From an uncultured Collinsella sp. (GTDB lineage: Bacteria; Actinomycetota; Coriobacteriia; Coriobacteriales; Coriobacteriaceae): DNA of 7,800 nucleotides. Shown here piece after piece: positions 1 to 6,577 of the stretch. Within the stretch, counting starts at the first letter, position 1; every line of letters begins with the position of its first letter. The position numbers were made by a program, and so were the translations under genes. The DNA lies in the NCBI GenBank assembly GCA_900552295.1, contig URZB01000067.1:1-7800 (forward strand). Direction: 5' to 3'. A model generated the notes under the pieces. That model was not told the DNA's origin. It did not search any database and saw nothing but the letters and a program-made list of their open reading frames with translations.

Positions 1-10
1 ACCGCAGGAA

Positions 11-61
11 GCTTGGATACGCCTAGGCGCGGTCCAAGAAATCGTCCGCACCCCCCATTCG
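11..61. repeat. Inverted-repeat element at the left edge
   Basis: An outer inverted repeat CTTGGA (12-17) / TCCAAG (33-38) encloses a perfect 10-base palindrome CGCCTAGGCG (20-29). A run of six C follows at 51-56. Neither strand has a U-tract right after the structure, so it is not a classical terminator. It could be part of an interspersed intergenic repeat or the 3' end of the htpG transcript. There is no gene in 1-122 that I can support. The structure is seen directly; its function is unknown. Confidence 0.35.
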
Positions 62-64
62 AGC

Positions 65-86
65 CAAAAGTGGGAGATTATCCACT
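65..86 (-). terminator. Weak intrinsic terminator candidate after htpG
   Basis: Read on the minus strand, AGTGGA / TCCCACT forms a six-pair stem with one bulged C and a TAATC loop, directly followed by TTTT. It lies about 37 bases past the htpG stop codon, where a terminator is expected. The stem is short and only moderately GC-rich, so termination may be inefficient. Confidence 0.4.
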
Positions 87-122
87 CTCGTTCTAATCTA
101 GTTACGGTGCCGTATCCCCGAA

Positions 123-2147
123 CTACATCAAGTTGCAAACAGCCGCCGCGAAGGCAACGGGGTCCTCGGGCAAAATGCCCTCGACCAGCAGAGCCTGGTC
201 ATAGAGCAGACCGGAGTACTGCTTGATCTTGTCGGCGTCGCCTGCCTTCTGGGCAGCGACAAGCTTGTCAAAGACCGGGTGCTTGGCGTTGAGCTCGAGC
301 ACGCGTTGGCTCTTGGGCATGCCGTCGGGCGCGCCCTCGGGTCCTTTCTGGAGCACCTTCTCCATCTCGAGCGAAAGTGGGCCCTCGGTGGTGATGCAAG
401 CGGGGGCATCGGTCAGGCGCGCGGAGACGGCAACTTTCTCGACCTTGTCACCGAGCGCCTCCTTCATTGCGCTAAAGAGATCCTCGTTCTCCTTGGTGGC
501 GTCCTCGGCCTCCTTCTTCTCGTCCTCGGTCGCCAGATCAAGATCGCCAGTCGCAACGTTCTTGAGCTCCAGATGACGATCCTCGACCTCGGGCTCGGCA
601 CCGTCGGCCACGGCCTTTTCGGCAGCCTCGCGGGCAGCATCGTCCTCGTAGATCTTGGGCATATCGGCGGCAACGTACTCACGCATAGCCTGGAACGTGA
701 ACTCATCCACATCCTGCGTCAGCAGCAGCACGTCATAGCCGCGGTCGAGCACGCCCTTTACCACGGGCATCTTGGCCAAGCGCTCACGCGAATCGCCGGC
801 GGCGTAGTAGATGGCCTTCTGATCCTCGGGCATGCCCTTGGCATACTCGGCCAGGGTAATCATCTTCTGTTCCTTGGCAGACCAGAACAGCAGCAGGTCG
901 GCAAGCTCATCGGCCTTCATGCCATAGCTCGAGTAGATGCCGTACTTAAGGCCGCGGCCAAAGTTCTCAAAGAACTTCTCGTAGGCCTCGCGGTCGTTGT
1001 CGCGCATATCCTCAAGGTCGGCGGTAATCTTCTTTTCCACACGCTTGGCGATGGCCTTGAGCTGACGGTTCTGCTGCAGCGTCTCGCGCGAGATGTTGAG
1101 CGACACGTCGGCGGAATCCACGACGCCGCGGACAAAGTTGTAGTAGTCGGGCAGCAGGTCGTCGCACTTCTCCATAATCAGGACGTTGGAGCTGTAGAGC
1201 GACAGGCCCTTCTCGTAATCTTTGCTGTACAGATCGAACGGCGCGCGACCTGGCACAAACAGCAGTGCGTCGTACTCGAGCGTGCCCTCGGCATGGAAGC
1301 TGATGGTGCGCGCAGGATCGTCAAAGTCGTGGAACGTGGACTTGTAGAACTCGTCGTAGTCCTTCTGCTCGACATCGGAGCTGCGCTTCTTCCAGATCGG
1401 TGTCATGGAATTGACGGTCTCAAGCTCCTGGTAGTCCTCGTACTCGGGCTTGTAATCGTCGCCGGCGTCCTCGGGCTTGGGTTTCTGGCGGCTTTTGGAC
1501 ACCATCATCTGAATCGGGTAGCGCACATAGTTGCTGTACTGCTGAATCAGGCTCTTGAGACCCCACTCGGTCAGGAAGCGATCGTAGGTCTCGGCCTCGC
1601 CGTCGGCATCGAGCTTCTCGTTCTCGCGCAGCGTCAGGATGACATCGGTACCGTGCTCGGCGCGCTCGCCGTCCTCGATGGTGTAGCCCTCAAGACCGTC
1701 GGATTCCCACACATGGGCGACATCCTCGCCATAGGCGCGGCTCACGACCTTCACATGGCTGGCGACCATAAAAGCCGAGTAGAAGCCCACGCCAAACTGG
1801 CCGATGATGTCGACATCCGAACCCTGCTGCTCAGCGTTCTCGGTCTTAAACTCCTCGGAGCCGGAATGGGCGATGGTGCCCAGATTGCGCTCGAGCTCCT
1901 CGGCGGTCATGCCAATGCCGTTATCCGAGATAGTAATGGTGCGGGCGTCTTTATCAAAGGAGACGCGAATAGCTAGGTCGCCCTGGTTGATCTTGACGCT
2001 CGGGTCCTGCAGGCTCTTAAAGTTGAGCTTGTCGACGGCGTCGCTCGCGTTAGAGATAAGCTCGCGCAGGAAGATTTCCTTATTGGTGTAGATGGAGTTG
2101 ATCATGAGGTCGAGCAGTTTTTTGCTCTCGGTCTTAAATTGACGCAT
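123..2147 (-). CDS. htpG: Molecular chaperone HtpG (bacterial Hsp90)
   Basis: ATP-dependent cytosolic Hsp90 chaperone that acts as a dimer to remodel client proteins, often with DnaK. The 674 residues show the GHKL ATPase domain first: ELISNASDA at 29-37 with the catalytic Glu at 29 and Mg-binding Asn at 33, DNGIGM at 75-80, GTIAHSG at 90-96 and the lid/glycine segment GQFGVGFYSAF at 116-126. The middle domain carries NISRETLQQN at 351-360, whose Arg354 matches the ATP-contacting arginine of the family. The C-terminal dimerisation domain is complete. The protein is about 50 residues longer than E. coli HtpG, partly from a charged linker near 218-245. The ATG is preceded at six bases by GAAAGGA. 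Flanks are separate transcription units: a 202-base gap upstream and a weak terminator downstream. I saw no CIRCE or HAIR heat-shock operator upstream. Identification is very secure. Confidence 0.98.
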   Translation of the reverse strand: MRQFKTESKKLLDLMINSIYTNKEIFLRELISNASDAVDKLNFKSLQDPSVKINQGDLAIRVSFDKDARTITISDNGIGMTAEELERNLGTIAHSGSEEFKTENAEQQGSDVDIIGQFGVGFYSAFMVASHVKVVSRAYGEDVAHVWESDGLEGYTIEDGERAEHGTDVILTLRENEKLDADGEAETYDRFLTEWGLKSLIQQYSNYVRYPIQMMVSKSRQKPKPEDAGDDYKPEYEDYQELETVNSMTPIWKKRSSDVEQKDYDEFYKSTFHDFDDPARTISFHAEGTLEYDALLFVPGRAPFDLYSKDYEKGLSLYSSNVLIMEKCDDLLPDYYNFVRGVVDSADVSLNISRETLQQNRQLKAIAKRVEKKITADLEDMRDNDREAYEKFFENFGRGLKYGIYSSYGMKADELADLLLFWSAKEQKMITLAEYAKGMPEDQKAIYYAAGDSRERLAKMPVVKGVLDRGYDVLLLTQDVDEFTFQAMREYVAADMPKIYEDDAAREAAEKAVADGAEPEVEDRHLELKNVATGDLDLATEDEKKEAEDATKENEDLFSAMKEALGDKVEKVAVSARLTDAPACITTEGPLSLEMEKVLQKGPEGAPDGMPKSQRVLELNAKHPVFDKLVAAQKAGDADKIKQYSGLLYDQALLVEGILPEDPVAFAAAVCNLM

Positions 2148-2171
2148 ATGCAGTCCTTTCGCGCTACCCCC

Positions 2172-2212
2172 GTCCGCAAAAACGGCCCGGTTGCCCGAGC
2201 CGCATCGCAGAC
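2172..2212 (-). promoter_or_regulatory. Terminator-like hairpin in the htpG leader (possible attenuator)
   Basis: On the minus strand, CGGCTCGG / CCGGGCCG forms eight continuous pairs (one G-U) closed by a GCAA tetraloop (2183-2202) and followed by TTTTT (2178-2182). An outer stem GTCTGC (2207-2212) / GCGGAC (2172-2177) can enclose it. This has all the marks of an intrinsic terminator. It ends only about 30 bases before the htpG ATG, too little room for another promoter, so htpG transcription probably passes through it. It may attenuate htpG, or it may end transcripts from the upstream acetyltransferase, or both. The hairpin is seen; the role is inferred. Confidence 0.6.
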
Positions 2213-2233
2213 CTGCTATGTTCAGACTTAGAT

Positions 2234-2262
2234 TTTATAACCCATTAGCGCGCATATATACA
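2234..2262 (-). promoter_or_regulatory. htpG: Candidate htpG promoter
   Basis: In the AT-rich part of the gap upstream of htpG, the minus strand has TATAAA (2234-2239, 5 of 6 to the -10 consensus) with a weak TGTATA 17 bases upstream (2257-2262). Another pairing, TAGACA (2283-2288) with TATGTA (2259-2264) at 18 bases, has a better -35 but a poorer -10. Either choice puts the start of transcription upstream of the leader hairpin at 2172-2212. This is a sequence-match prediction only. Confidence 0.35.
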
Positions 2263-2313
2263 TACGGAATCGAAAAACTGTATGTCTAAGCGCTCCGATG
2301 CGCCAATTGCCAA

Positions 2314-2350
2314 GGAGTGTCCCCGACTGCCGGCAGAAAAGGAACGTCCC
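2314..2350. repeat. Repeat-like intergenic element after the acetyltransferase gene
   Basis: Two imperfect direct copies, GGAGTGTCCC (2314-2323) and GGAACGTCCC (2341-2350), match at 8 of 10 bases and are spaced 27 bases apart. A perfect 10-base palindrome CTGCCGGCAG (2327-2336) lies between them. The second copy reaches the first base of the acetyltransferase stop codon region. No U-tract follows the palindrome on either strand, so it is not an ordinary terminator. It has the look of a small interspersed intergenic repeat; only a genome-wide comparison can show that. Confidence 0.35.
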
Positions 2351-2850
2351 TATCTGCCATCTACGCGCTTGGCCATCCAGACATGGGGCTGGCCCTCGTC
2401 TTCGTGATCTACCGGGGCAATTTGCGTGTAGCCCGCCTTTGCATAGAGCGGCAACACGTATTCCTGCGCATGCAGCTTAATAAGCTTAGCGCCGGCATCG
2501 CGTGCACACGAAGCACTGGCCTCGACGATCGCACTCGCCAGTCCGCGACGACGCATAGCCGGCAGCACGGCGACACGCCCCATAATGTAGGTCTCCCCCG
2601 CCGCAACGCCTTCGTCCATGTCGCATGCCGGCAACACCGGGGCCCCTGCGTCAGCCACGCGCTCAAGCTCTTCGGGAAACACGCGCGAGCAACCGGCAAG
2701 CTCGCCGTCTACATAGAGCGTCACATGAATGCAGTTTGGATCCTCGTCGATAGCGTCGAACTCATTCTCGTAGCCCTGCTCGTCCATAAAAACGACGCGG
2801 CGCACCAACGCCGCGTCATCAAAGCATCCCGTCTTAAGTTGGATATCCAT
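2350..2850 (-). CDS. GNAT family N-acetyltransferase
   Basis: Predicted cytosolic enzyme that moves an acetyl group from acetyl-CoA to an amine; the substrate cannot be read from the sequence. The 166 residues have the GNAT fold signatures: an N-terminal VFMDEQG segment at 20-26 like that of ElaA/YjcF-type members, a central strand motif GRVAVLP at 91-97, the acetyl-CoA pyrophosphate loop RRRGLA at 100-105 (R-x-x-G-x-A pattern), and a C-terminal LYAKAGY at 135-141. I chose the ATG at 2850 because GAAAGG sits six bases before it. A longer reading from 2868 would need a TTG start and would swallow this ribosome site. It follows the tyrosine phosphatase gene by 39 bases on the same strand and could be the last gene of that operon. 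Family assignment is firm; function is open. Confidence 0.88.
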   Translation of the reverse strand: MDIQLKTGCFDDAALVRRVVFMDEQGYENEFDAIDEDPNCIHVTLYVDGELAGCSRVFPEELERVADAGAPVLPACDMDEGVAAGETYIMGRVAVLPAMRRRGLASAIVEASASCARDAGAKLIKLHAQEYVLPLYAKAGYTQIAPVDHEDEGQPHVWMAKRVDGR

Positions 2851-2889
2851 GGCTGCCCTTTCATTCAATGCGAACGTTAGGGACAGATA

Positions 2890-3540
2890 TTAGCGAAAAT
2901 GAGCTCCGCGCACACTAAACTTCGCGCGAGCCTTCGCCAGGCAGTCGTAATGACCCACGTTATGGGCATCGCTCGCGATGAAGCTGTACAGGTTCTGATC
3001 GAACAGGCGCTGTGCCGGCTTTTTCTCGCGACCAAATCGACCGCCGGCAATAAAGTCCGCCGAAGCCTGCAGCTTGCAGCCCATATCGACCAGGCGCTCC
3101 GCCACGCTTACATCCTTTTGAACCGCACGATAGCGCTCAGGATGAGCGATGATCACCTGGTAGCCACGGCACTGCAAATCGTAAATCGTGTTCTCGTACT
3201 CTCTAAACGCATACGCATCGGCATGCGTCGAAAGTTCGAGCAGAAACTCGTTGGTCCCATCGAAATGCAAGTGCTCCGCGGCATCGATACCAAGCTCAAC
3301 GAGCTTTCGATGGTTGACCTCGAAGCCCATCTGGAGCGGAAAGCCGTCAGCGTTATCACGCAGCAGCTCAAAGGCATCCCACATCTTGTCGTAATCAAAA
3401 TAGGGATCACGGCAGTGAGGAGTGCAAACGATTCTGGTTACACCGGCCCGCTTGGCAGCCTCGAGCATCGCCAAGCTCTCATCGAGATCGGCGGCGCCGT
3501 CGTCTACACCCGGCAAGATATGGCAATGAATGTCACGCAT
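2890..3540 (-). CDS. Tyrosine-protein phosphatase, CpsB/YwqE type (PHP family)
   Basis: Metal-dependent protein-tyrosine phosphatase of the PHP superfamily, expected to remove phosphate from the tyrosine cluster of the BY-kinase encoded just upstream. The 216 residues carry the full set of metal-site motifs: DIHCH at 3-7 in an N-terminal DIHCHILPGVDDGA block, TPH at 40-42, the Glu of GFEV at 74, LLELS with Glu102, AHPERY at 132-137, and SDAH at 190-193. No signal peptide or membrane segment is visible, so it should be cytosolic. Length is slightly shorter than the roughly 240-255 residues common in Firmicute CpsB/YwqE. The ATG has AAGG seven bases upstream and lies 17 bases after the kinase stop, so the two genes are probably co-transcribed. 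CpsB in streptococci opposes CpsD; the same role here is inferred from motifs and neighbours. Confidence 0.93.
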   Translation of the reverse strand: MRDIHCHILPGVDDGAADLDESLAMLEAAKRAGVTRIVCTPHCRDPYFDYDKMWDAFELLRDNADGFPLQMGFEVNHRKLVELGIDAAEHLHFDGTNEFLLELSTHADAYAFREYENTIYDLQCRGYQVIIAHPERYRAVQKDVSVAERLVDMGCKLQASADFIAGGRFGREKKPAQRLFDQNLYSFIASDAHNVGHYDCLAKARAKFSVRGAHFR

Positions 3541-3557
3541 AGGTCAGCCTTAATCAA

Positions 3558-4295
3558 CTAAACGTTTGCTCGGTTGGTGAAGATGCCCTTTTTGGAAGTC
3601 CCCTGATCGTCGGAGCCCTTCTTCACCTTCTTACCGTCCTTGGTGTAGTAGGAGTAGTAGTACTCGCTGGTCTCGGTCTCGCAGTAGTTCATAACGGTAC
3701 CGATGAGCTTGACCTTCTCGGACTTCTTAAGCTGACCGATGGCGTTGAGCGCCTCCTCGCGCTTGGTGAAATCCTCACGCACGACAAAAAGCGCACCGTC
3801 GGTCAGACTTGCGATCTCGGCAGCATCGATGAAGGTGCCGACCGGGGGAGCATCAAAGATGACGTACTGGAACTTGGCGGACAGTGCCTTTACCAGCTTG
3901 GCAAAGCGGTGAGAGACGATGATGTCGGCAGGATTGGGAATATGCGGCTCGGCATCGAGGAAGTAAAAGTTCTTCTGACCCGTCTCGACAATCGCCTGGT
4001 CAATAGAAACCTGCTCGGAAAGGACTGCATAGAGTCCGCCGCGGGAGCGGACGCCGAGCATATCGGCAAGGGACCTGCGACGCATATCAGCCTCGACCAG
4101 CAGGACGCTCTTGCCGCTGGTGGCGATAGCCTGGGCAAGGTTGATGGAAACCGTAGACTTACCCTCGTTGGGAATCGAGGAGGTAACGGTGATGGTGCGA
4201 ATGGGGTCGTCCACGCTCGCAAAGCGGATGTTGGCCAGAAGGGTCTTGGCGGCATTCTGTACAACGAGCTTATCGGTGTTCTTTGCCTTAGCCAT
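3558..4295 (-). CDS. BY-family tyrosine kinase, CpsD/YwqD type
   Basis: Cytosolic ATP-dependent bacterial tyrosine kinase that autophosphorylates and usually controls polysaccharide assembly. The 245 residues show Walker A in SSIPNEGKST at 39-48 (Lys46), the Walker A' motif LLVEADMRR at 65-73 (Asp70), and Walker B in VIFDAPP at 145-151 (Asp148), the arrangement special to BY-kinases. The C-terminal tail has the substrate cluster EYYYSYY at 211-217 (five tyrosines), then a lysine-rich stretch. It has no membrane segment, so it must rely on a separate CpsC-like adaptor, which is encoded 2 bases upstream. Its ribosome site AGGTGG lies within the last codons of that adaptor gene, which points to translational coupling. 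The phosphatase gene follows. Function is secure at family level; the polysaccharide or protein target is unknown. Confidence 0.95.
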   Translation of the reverse strand: MAKAKNTDKLVVQNAAKTLLANIRFASVDDPIRTITVTSSIPNEGKSTVSINLAQAIATSGKSVLLVEADMRRRSLADMLGVRSRGGLYAVLSEQVSIDQAIVETGQKNFYFLDAEPHIPNPADIIVSHRFAKLVKALSAKFQYVIFDAPPVGTFIDAAEIASLTDGALFVVREDFTKREEALNAIGQLKKSEKVKLIGTVMNYCETETSEYYYSYYTKDGKKVKKGSDDQGTSKKGIFTNRANV

Positions 4296-4297
4296 GC

Positions 4298-4954
4298 CTA
4301 TTTACCACCTTTCATAGCCGGAATTCGGCCAACAACGGGAATACCCAGGAGCTCTTCTGCCTCTTCGGCACCGCGGATGCGGGTATTGAGCATGTCTGCC
4401 AAAACGACATAGGCAACTGCGATAAAGATACCGGCGAGGAACGCGACGGCAATATACAGCGTGCGCTTGGGGCCGCTGGGGGCTTCGGGGGTCTTAGCCT
4501 CGTCGATAACGTTGATGCTCTGGGCAGCGCCGACGTTCTGAGCGACCGTACTCACCGAGCTGGCAATGGCCTTTGCGACCTCAGCCGTCTCCTTGGCATC
4601 GGTGCCGGTAACCGAAAGCGTAATGACACGCGTGGTGGTCTCGGAGGAAACAGACACCTTGTAGTCATCCAGATCGGTGAGGCCCAGTTCTTTGGCTGCG
4701 CCGCTCTTAACGCTATCGCTATCCAGCAGCGTGGCGATATCGTTGGAAAGCATCTGGCTCGCCGAGAGATCGTTGTAGCTCATCTGACCGCTATCGTCGG
4801 TCTTGGCGAGAATGTACATGCTCGTCGTCGCGGTATAGGTGTTGTCCATCGCAACGAAGGACACGATGCCCATGGCGATCGCGCAGACCACCGGAAGGGT
4901 GATGACCAGCTTGAGGTGCTTCTTCAGCAGCTGGAACAGTTCGAGAAGGGTCAT
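4298..4954 (-). CDS. Wzz/CpsC-type chain-length determinant, BY-kinase adaptor
   Basis: Membrane protein that in Gram-positive capsule systems sets polysaccharide chain length and activates the separate CpsD kinase. The 218 residues have a short cytosolic start, a first membrane helix near 16-36, an extracellular region of about 130 residues, a proline-containing TPEAPSGPKR motif at 155-164 just before the second helix near 166-186, and a cytosolic tail ending in GIPVVGRIPAMKGGK, as in the Wzz family. The cytosolic tail after helix 2 is the part that would contact the kinase. The ATG at 4954 has AAAGG eight bases upstream. It is the first gene of the CpsC-CpsD-CpsB run. No sugar-synthesis gene is next to it in this window, so what it acts on is uncertain. 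Confidence 0.92.
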   Translation of the reverse strand: MTLLELFQLLKKHLKLVITLPVVCAIAMGIVSFVAMDNTYTATTSMYILAKTDDSGQMSYNDLSASQMLSNDIATLLDSDSVKSGAAKELGLTDLDDYKVSVSSETTTRVITLSVTGTDAKETAEVAKAIASSVSTVAQNVGAAQSINVIDEAKTPEAPSGPKRTLYIAVAFLAGIFIAVAYVVLADMLNTRIRGAEEAEELLGIPVVGRIPAMKGGK

Positions 4955-5032
4955 GCAGCTTGCCTTTCATTTCCCCAGTTCGGATTGACAAAACTGTCCG
5001 TATGTTATCGCATCTTTTTACCGAGACCAAAC

Positions 5033-5063
5033 TCTATACATAAGAAACAGGCTCTCCTGTAAA
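5033..5063 (-). promoter_or_regulatory. Candidate promoter of the phosphotyrosine operon
   Basis: The 4955-5149 gap is AT-richer than its surroundings and follows a terminator, so it should hold the promoter for the Wzz-kinase-phosphatase genes. The best match on the minus strand is TTTACA (5058-5063) with TATAGA (5033-5038), but the 19-base spacer is long. A second possible pair, TTGGTC with TAACAT nearer the gene, is weaker at -35. A short perfect inverted repeat ACAGG-AGAG-CCTGT overlaps the -35 and could be an operator. Weak prediction. Confidence 0.3.
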
Positions 5064-5087
5064 AATGTCGGAAGCAATCGTAAAATT

Positions 5088-5124
5088 GCACAACAACGCC
5101 GCACCCGAAAGTCAAATGCGGCGT
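5088..5124 (-). terminator. Intrinsic terminator after the histidine kinase gene
   Basis: On the minus strand ACGCCGCA (5117-5124) pairs perfectly with TGCGGCGT (5096-5103) across a 13-base loop, followed by the U-rich TGTTGTGC. It starts about 25 bases beyond the histidine kinase stop codon and would separate the phosphate block from the phosphotyrosine operon. The stem is strong, but the U-tract is interrupted. Confidence 0.65.
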
Positions 5125-5149
5125 CTACATCAATATCTATGTTGTATCG

Positions 5150-6574
5150 CTATGCGAATGGCTCGTCCTGCTGTATGGGAAACGTCACCGTAATGGTGGT
5201 TCCCACGCCCAACTCGCTCGACAGATCAAGCGTGGCGTGATGATACAGGGCCGCATGCTTGACAATGGCAAGCCCCAGACCGGTTCCGCCGCGTGCCTTG
5301 GACCTACTCTTGTCCACGCGATAGAACCGCTCAAATACCTTGCCCTGTTCTTCAGGCGCGATACCGATTCCCGTGTCGACGACCGCGAGGAACGGATGGC
5401 CTTCGTCGTTGGTGCCGCACTGCAGCGTAACCGTACCGCCGGGCCGATTGTAGCGGATGGCGTTGCTTGCCAGATTATAGATGAGCTCGTCAATCAAGCG
5501 CGACACGCCTTCGATGACCACAGGCTTGGTCTCATGACTTATCGTCACATTCGCCTGACGGGCGACCTGTTCAAGACGCTGCTCAACCGCGTAGATAGCA
5601 CGCGAGAGCTCAATAGGCTCCGTGGACCCAATGGGCACCGCCTCGCCCTCAGTTGCACGCTCGGCCTCGTCCAAGTTAGACAGCGTAAGGATGTCGTTGA
5701 CAAGCGCCGCCAAACGGCCCGCCTCACGATAGATGCGACCGCCAAAGTTGCGCAGGTCGTCCTCGCCCTCGACCATGCCGTTTGCGATGAGCTCAGCATA
5801 GCCCGAAATCGCCGTAAGCGGCGTCTTGAGCTCATGGGTGATATTCGCCGTGAACTCGCGGCGCATACGGTCGTTGTCCGCTAGCACCGCCATTTGGCGC
5901 TTGAGTTCCTGGCGCTGCGACTCAATACGCTCAAGCATGGGGACCATCTCGGCATAGGCGTGCTCATAGCTACGGCGTGGGTGGTCCAAATCCACCTCTT
6001 GCAACGGCGCGATGATGGCACGGGACTCGCGGCGCGCCATAAAAAACGAGAGTACCGCACCCGCTGCTGCGATAAGCAGCATCGGCGCCACCATCGACAG
6101 CAAAATCGCCGCAACGCCAGGCTGGGCCTGCGCCAAGCGGACAACCTGGCCGTTATCAAGGGCGACAGCGCGATACAGCATAATCTCGTCGAGCGTAGAG
6201 CTTGCGCGCTCCGCAGAACCCGAACCACTCTCAAAGGCCTCGATGACCTCGGGGCGATCGCCATGGTTGGGCAGTGTGGAAGGCGACGCCTCGTTGTCGT
6301 AGGCAACCGATCCATCCTTGTTAATCAGCGTGATGCGCAAGTCCTCGCGATCGAGGCTACGCAAGAACGGGATGGGCTCCTGCTGCTCGTCGAGGGCGGC
6401 AGCAATGAGCTCGGTTTCCTGCGCCAGGTTGGCACTCGTGGCATCCGCCAAGGTGTTTTGCACAAAGAACGCGCCCAGCACCGTAAACGCCGCGATAACC
6501 GCCATGGCGCAGACAAAGATCGTCACAAAAACGCGGTGCGACAGCGTATGTTTTCCCTGGGGGGCGAAGACCAC
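5150..6574 (-). CDS. phoR: Sensor histidine kinase, PhoR-like
   Basis: Membrane histidine kinase, partner of the response regulator encoded 3 bases upstream. The 474 residues show a first membrane helix near 15-38, an extracellular sensor of about 115 residues with RITLINKDGSVAYD (80-93) and NHGDRPEV (103-110), as in PhoR-type extracellular PAS-like domains, and a second helix near 157-179. No clear HAMP follows; instead a 68-residue helical linker leads to the H-box ITHELKTP with His247. The catalytic domain has the N-box with Asn367/Asn371, DTGIGI at 400-405, FERFYRVD at 414-421 and GGTGLGLAIVKH at 429-440, so it looks fully active. Translation starts at GTG (6574), eight bases after GGAGG that overlaps the regulator's end; the genes are coupled. 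The adjacent pstB supports phosphate sensing; the gene symbol is by analogy. Confidence 0.92.
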   Translation of the reverse strand: MVFAPQGKHTLSHRVFVTIFVCAMAVIAAFTVLGAFFVQNTLADATSANLAQETELIAAALDEQQEPIPFLRSLDREDLRITLINKDGSVAYDNEASPSTLPNHGDRPEVIEAFESGSGSAERASSTLDEIMLYRAVALDNGQVVRLAQAQPGVAAILLSMVAPMLLIAAAGAVLSFFMARRESRAIIAPLQEVDLDHPRRSYEHAYAEMVPMLERIESQRQELKRQMAVLADNDRMRREFTANITHELKTPLTAISGYAELIANGMVEGEDDLRNFGGRIYREAGRLAALVNDILTLSNLDEAERATEGEAVPIGSTEPIELSRAIYAVEQRLEQVARQANVTISHETKPVVIEGVSRLIDELIYNLASNAIRYNRPGGTVTLQCGTNDEGHPFLAVVDTGIGIAPEEQGKVFERFYRVDKSRSKARGGTGLGLAIVKHAALYHHATLDLSSELGVGTTITVTFPIQQDEPFA

Positions 6575-6577
6575 GGG

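Noticed and set aside
279..1976. Long plus-strand open frame (565 codons) opposite htpG
   Set aside because: It is fully antisense to a clearly conserved gene, its translation is low-complexity and rich in Leu/Val/Gly/His with no recognisable domain, and high GC makes long shadow frames common.
2148..2349. CIRCE or HAIR heat-shock operator upstream of htpG
   Set aside because: I looked for TTAGCACTC/GAGTGCTAA and CTTGAGT/ACTCAAG inverted repeats and found neither.
2851..2868. N-terminal extension of the acetyltransferase by six residues
   Set aside because: It needs a TTG start, and the GAAAGG ribosome site for the downstream ATG would lie inside it.
2899..3561. Plus-strand open frame of 220 codons opposite the phosphatase gene
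   Set aside because: Antisense shadow of a gene with complete catalytic motifs; no ribosome site or family signature.
4981..5010. Plus-strand TTGACA at 4985-4990 as a promoter
   Set aside because: No acceptable -10 at 16-18 bases, and transcription would run antisense into the kinase gene.
4791..5030. Minus-strand open frame of 79 codons overlapping the start of the Wzz gene
   Set aside because: It runs out of frame into the Wzz coding region, has no good ribosome site and resembles nothing; the ribosome site near 4965 serves the Wzz ATG.
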